From AP-15 sp963712825 (GTDB taxonomy: Bacteria > Pseudomonadota > Alphaproteobacteria > ATCC43930 > CGMCC-115725), in the NCBI GenBank assembly GCA_963712825.1, contig CAVQJP010000016.1:930001-994000 (forward strand): a stretch of DNA of 64,000 bases, written 5' to 3'. The notes beneath the pieces were generated by a model, which worked only from the letters and a program-made list of their open reading frames with translations, made no database searches and was not told the origin of the DNA. Positions 62,101 to 64,000 of the stretch are shown here, one piece after another; position 1 is the first letter of the stretch; every line of letters begins with the position of its first letter. The translations under genes and the position numbers were made by a program.

Positions 62101-62464
62101 CGACAACAAATATCATGCATCCGAGCAGCGCCGCGCCGGCCGCCGCCACCCGCCTCAAGACGCCCGCGCGCGGCCACAGCGCCCCGGTCGCCAGAAAGCC
62201 GAGCGGGATCAGCATCACCAGGTTTGCCATCCAGTCGGGGCGCTGGTCGGAGCCGTTCGCCAGATAGGGTGTGGCCAGCAATGCGTGCCACGCGGCGGCG
62301 GGGTCGCGCGGAACAAAGTTCAAGCCGGCCGGACCGACGACGGTGCTGATATAAAGAACCGCAACGGCGTAGACCAACGCCCAGGCAAGACAGCGCCCGC
62401 GCCCGAAGGGCGGCGGGGCTGCGATCGCCGCCGAACCGCCCGGTACCCGCATCGGCTCGGTCAT
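59114..62464 (-). CDS. Large VanZ/O-antigen-ligase-like membrane protein with a periplasmic beta-sandwich insert
   Basis: This 1116-residue protein has more than twenty predicted helices. The first ~150 residues carry a VanZ-like module (DWMANLVMLIPLGFL), and around 340-460 a second one (AFELICFAPVGVMIALR, FSFAVEFGRWLKPGLQPDFSNAV). The C-terminal half resembles Wzy/WaaL-type polymerase/ligases (AYALIATFSRTAYAA, and the late GFLVCAMFDDLLN). Between about residues 880 and 1030 is a soluble insert (LFLGLRSPDGGAALTV, TNGDFSRGTERWFF) that looks like a carbohydrate-binding beta sandwich. It likely acts in polysaccharide polymerisation or ligation at the periplasmic face. The fusion is unusual. ATG 62464 has only a weak ribosome site. 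Confidence 0.75.
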   Translation of the reverse strand: MTEPMRVPGGSAAIAAPPPFGRGRCLAWALVYAVAVLYISTVVGPAGLNFVPRDPAAAWHALLATPYLANGSDQRPDWMANLVMLIPLGFLATGALWPRAGVLRRVAAAGAALLGCMIFVVAAKYAQLFFPPRTVSLNYILAQSLGAFTGVALFWLLGDRIAGLRSDLTGRGGSRPLVVLCTLYAVAYLVFLLFPFDFALSGEDLRQRAAALPQLLLSFPGARLPTGLRPLLPLADAAAATPIGVLLVLMRPAWPVGRLALAGFLLISAATAASLPLLDATPSLAGLAFRTAGIVAGAVLARRLARGNPGVLRDRLSGLAPWLALPYVIAVLYVKGLLSPGWRTMPEALAAFDPLGLLPFYHDYIVTKAHAAQSVAFELICFAPVGVMIALRAGRGGRASVWLAAGTALVFSFAVEFGRWLKPGLQPDFSNAVIAAFGAGLAVWLTAGLTRPVAGPVAAHSSGARRRLPAGEADPRRASVSTSTGRPRRNSRALAATLRFAIALTCLATAGIVVDRYPLAPWLLGVGLAAYAVALWRWPSLWLAVLPATLPAFDLAPWTGWIDVGEPDLFVLVTLAILAMRAPPGAADFRLRGLAAAALALAVLGGVAGVALGFAMPGPPGGSDNPYLRPDNALRVAKGLVTALALLPFLRERLRRRRDALVWLGGGMAAGLALVAAAAIIERALFPGLFDVAADYRVAAAFSSMHVGGGYIDAYIAMALPFLLVFLIRPRLPRLFAMVALAVGAGYALIATFSRTAYAAASISIVVACIGWGRAARYGHLRTRISAALPVLLLAVVAGAVGAGMAVPVMTDRVGRAAPDLADREASWTEGLALGDRGLFATLFGMGVGTYPRVVLAGRPDGRFPTNFVLGRDGGYRFIALAAGTPLYFGQKITVETDRTYRLFLGLRSPDGGAALTVILCEKWLLYSDRCRSATLSPATTGKWEEFGIPIATAGLGRPVLLGWLRRPVELSLVDLVPGTTIDVGHVRLLDPQGRDVLTNGDFSRGTERWFFTDDDHLVWHIENQYLMIFFESGVLGLAAFMALMTAALLGAARGIRRGEPMAACVAASLVGFLVCAMFDDLLNSPRLAALFYLIAFCGLAMPRQPPGEAPGPDPA

Positions 62465-62568
62465 CGCCTAATGAATTGCAGTGCGACAGCGACCGCGCAA
62501 TCCCCGGCGCGCCGGAATCGGGGTAAACAGCCGACGGCGGTAAGGAACGACTTCAAAGAATTAATAAA

Positions 62569-62960
62569 TCAGACTTCCGTGACCTGCCCATCGGCTTTGA
62601 CGGATCTGACGATCGCTTCGAAAGCCGCGACGGTGGCGAAAAGCTGCGACGGCGGGATTGGATAAGGCGGACCGCCGGCAGCCGCGTCGGCGAAAGCGTC
62701 AAGGTTGACGCGCACCGAGTCGACCGGCGGAAATGTCAGATGGCGCGGCTCGCTGCCGCTGTTGCGCAGCACGAGATCGGTGCGCCCAAGCATTTCGGCC
62801 GAGGTATTCCGGCCAAAGGCGTGGACGCGGGTAAACATCGGGGTCGACCGCACCGCGGCCAAAGAGCCGCTGATCCCCGCCTCGAATTCGAGCAGCACCG
62901 AGAGGCTGTCAGGGTCCGGCCCCAGCGGCCGAGACCGACGATTGCGGCGTCGATGATCGG
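62569..62960 (-). pseudogene. Gfo/Idh/MocA-type oxidoreductase with internal deletion
   Basis: Read on the minus strand, DAAIVGLGRWGRTL is the first Rossmann strand and glycine loop of the Gfo/Idh/MocA family. It is followed at once, in another frame, by SLSVLLEFEAGISGSLAAVRSTP and the last domain up to the stop at 62569. The central ~200 residues are missing, so an internal deletion has fused the two ends. No ATG is seen in front. It abuts the stop of the dienelactone hydrolase gene and may have been its operon partner. Confidence 0.65.
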
Positions 62961-62981
62961 CCCGCCGGATAAGCGCGGCCG

Positions 62982-63743
62982 CTAGCTGCGCGGGGCGCCG
63001 AGGTTCTTGTGGAAGAAGCCAAAGACCTTGTGCCAGCCGTCGACCGCCTGCTCGGGGCGGTAATTCGGGCGATAATGCGCAAAGAAGGCATGGCCCGCGC
63101 CGTCATAGCGATGGAATTCGTAGTTCTTGCCGTGCTTTTTAAGCTCGGCCTCGGTGCGGTTGACCTGGTCGGCCGTCGGGTTCGGGTCCTCGTTGCCAAA
63201 GAGCCCGAGGAGCGGGCAGTTGATGCTCTCGGTAAACTCGATCGGCGGCGTCGGCTGCGCCTTGGTCAGCCGCGACTTGTCGTCGACGATGACATTGCCG
63301 CCCCAGCAATCGACCGCGCCCTGGATCAGATGCGAGAGCTTCGCCGCGACGAGATAAGTCTGCCGGCCGCCGGAGCAAAAGCCGATGACCCCGACCTTGC
63401 CGCTCGCATGCGGCTGCGAGCGCAGAAAATCGATCGCGCCGGTCACGTCGCCGAGCATCTGCTCGTCGGGGACGCCGCCGCTCTCGCGCACTTTGTTGAC
63501 GACCTCTTCCTGGGCGCCGTCGCCGACCCGGAAATAAAGGCTCGGGGCCACCGCGGCATAGCCGTGATGGGCGAATTTGCGCGCCACCTCGCAGGTCCAT
63601 TCATCCCAGCCCGGCATATGATGGATCACGACGACGCCCGGATGCGGCCCGTCATTGGCGGGATGCGCGTAATACGCTTCGCCGCGGTCGCCGCCATGGC
63701 CGCGATAGGTCGCCATTCCCGCCTGGATGTTGCGAAACGCCAT
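62982..63743 (-). CDS. Dienelactone hydrolase family protein
   Basis: This 253-residue alpha/beta hydrolase has the dienelactone hydrolase features: PHPGVVVIHHMPGWDEW at the oxyanion strand, the nucleophile Cys in VGVIGFCSGGRQTYL (the family's Cys in place of Ser), the acid in LFGNEDPNPTADQV and the His in DGAGHAFFAHYRP. It hydrolyses lactone intermediates of chloroaromatic or related pathways; its true substrate is unknown. GGGAGGA precedes ATG 63743. The gene remnant at 62569 follows on the same strand. Confidence 0.9.
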   Translation of the reverse strand: MAFRNIQAGMATYRGHGGDRGEAYYAHPANDGPHPGVVVIHHMPGWDEWTCEVARKFAHHGYAAVAPSLYFRVGDGAQEEVVNKVRESGGVPDEQMLGDVTGAIDFLRSQPHASGKVGVIGFCSGGRQTYLVAAKLSHLIQGAVDCWGGNVIVDDKSRLTKAQPTPPIEFTESINCPLLGLFGNEDPNPTADQVNRTEAELKKHGKNYEFHRYDGAGHAFFAHYRPNYRPEQAVDGWHKVFGFFHKNLGAPRS

Positions 63744-63902
63744 GTCGATCCTCCCTCGAAAAGCCGCGGCTCTCTTGGCACCGAACCCGCCCGAGCGCAA
63801 GCCGTATGTCCGCCGCGTCGTGCGTTGCGGCTTGACATTAGGCCGATACGGGACGCGTGCTATCGTTTGGAATTCGGAGCGGGCCGAACGAGGAAGGTTC
63901 TG

Positions 63903-64000
63903 ATGGAGGTCCGAGAAGCGGTCGCCGCCGCGAAAAAGTACGTGCAAGAACTATTTGCCCAGGAAAATATTTCTAATCTGGGCCTGGAAGAGATCGAGTT
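63903..64000 (+). CDS. Hypothetical protein, N-terminal part only
   Basis: An ATG at 63903 with GAGGAAGG upstream opens a frame that runs off the window edge after 32 codons. It reads EVREAVAAAKKYVQELFAQE and NISNLGLEEIE, one amphipathic helix then a short turn. The start looks genuine, but the family cannot be named from this fragment. It is divergent from the dienelactone hydrolase gene. Confidence 0.6.
   Translation, partial: MEVREAVAAAKKYVQELFAQENISNLGLEEIE

Noticed and set aside
61085..62665. Long plus-strand open frame opposite the large membrane protein
   Set aside because: The product is an Arg/Gln-rich shadow; the minus strand gives coherent transmembrane helices.

Overview
The window is a GC-rich bacterial chromosome segment. 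Codon usage, the pstSCAB-phoU-phoB order, NnrU/YggT-type genes and the intergenic palindromes (CGTCATTGCGAG, CCCTCACCC, TTCCCGCTTTCGCGGGAA types) point to an alphaproteobacterium, probably a soil or plant-associated Hyphomicrobiales relative. That placement is inference; there is no rRNA or other marker here. The only RNA gene found is one tRNA-Ala.

Layout. 1-16.4 kb holds scattered catabolic genes: the end of a Baeyer-Villiger-type monooxygenase, an isochorismatase-like protein, an aromatic-acid type MFS carrier, an amidohydrolase, pirin, quinone oxidoreductase, a 2-hydroxyacid dehydrogenase, a secreted LVIVD-repeat protein, a GMC oxidoreductase, a remnant of an MFS gene, a frameshifted MFS gene, and an SDR gene divergent from a LysR regulator. 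16.5-23.4 kb holds a DUF1801 protein, a Tat-exported acetamidase/formamidase, tRNA-Ala, YggT-YggU-NnrU, an alpha/beta hydrolase, HicAB, a transglutaminase-like protein and a VOC protein. 24-38 kb has an E1 alpha/beta 2-oxoacid dehydrogenase pair without E2/E3, an SGNH hydrolase, acetyltransferases, two GSTs, a Phd/VapC-type toxin-antitoxin pair, an OmpA-like lipoprotein, two tandem lactonase-type beta-propellers (one with an export signal) and a Crp/Fnr regulator. 38.4-45.4 kb has a second aromatic-acid MFS carrier and the complete phosphate operon pstS-pstC-pstA-pstB-phoU-phoB on the minus strand, preceded by a four-half-site Pho box. 45.7-50.3 kb has a D-aminoacylase-type amidohydrolase, an alpha/beta hydrolase lacking its nucleophile serine, and a frameshifted TPR-sulfotransferase.

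The most unusual region is 50.3-57.1 kb. A sigma-54 activator with no sensory domain is followed by a near-consensus -24/-12 promoter and a putative upstream activator site. Five exported proteins then lie in a row: a 638-residue Thr/Asn/Gly/Ser repeat protein, a small exported protein, a C39-like cysteine peptidase with an intact Cys-His-Asp triad, a lipoprotein carrying an internal double-glycine leader-type motif, and another small exported protein. The layout recalls the Pseudomonas Fap functional-amyloid operon, which also has a C39-like peptidase (FapD), but no FapF-type porin is visible and the repeat protein is different. I read it as a candidate secreted-fibre or matrix system in which the C39 peptidase processes a GG-motif partner. 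That function is inference.

57.3-64 kb carries glnS, a 1116-residue VanZ/O-antigen-ligase-like membrane protein with a periplasmic beta-sandwich-like insert, a deleted Gfo/Idh/MocA gene, a dienelactone hydrolase and the start of an unknown gene.

Three otherwise good genes carry single frameshifts (near 13.88, 36.98 and 49.49 kb), so either local gene decay or consensus errors should be considered.
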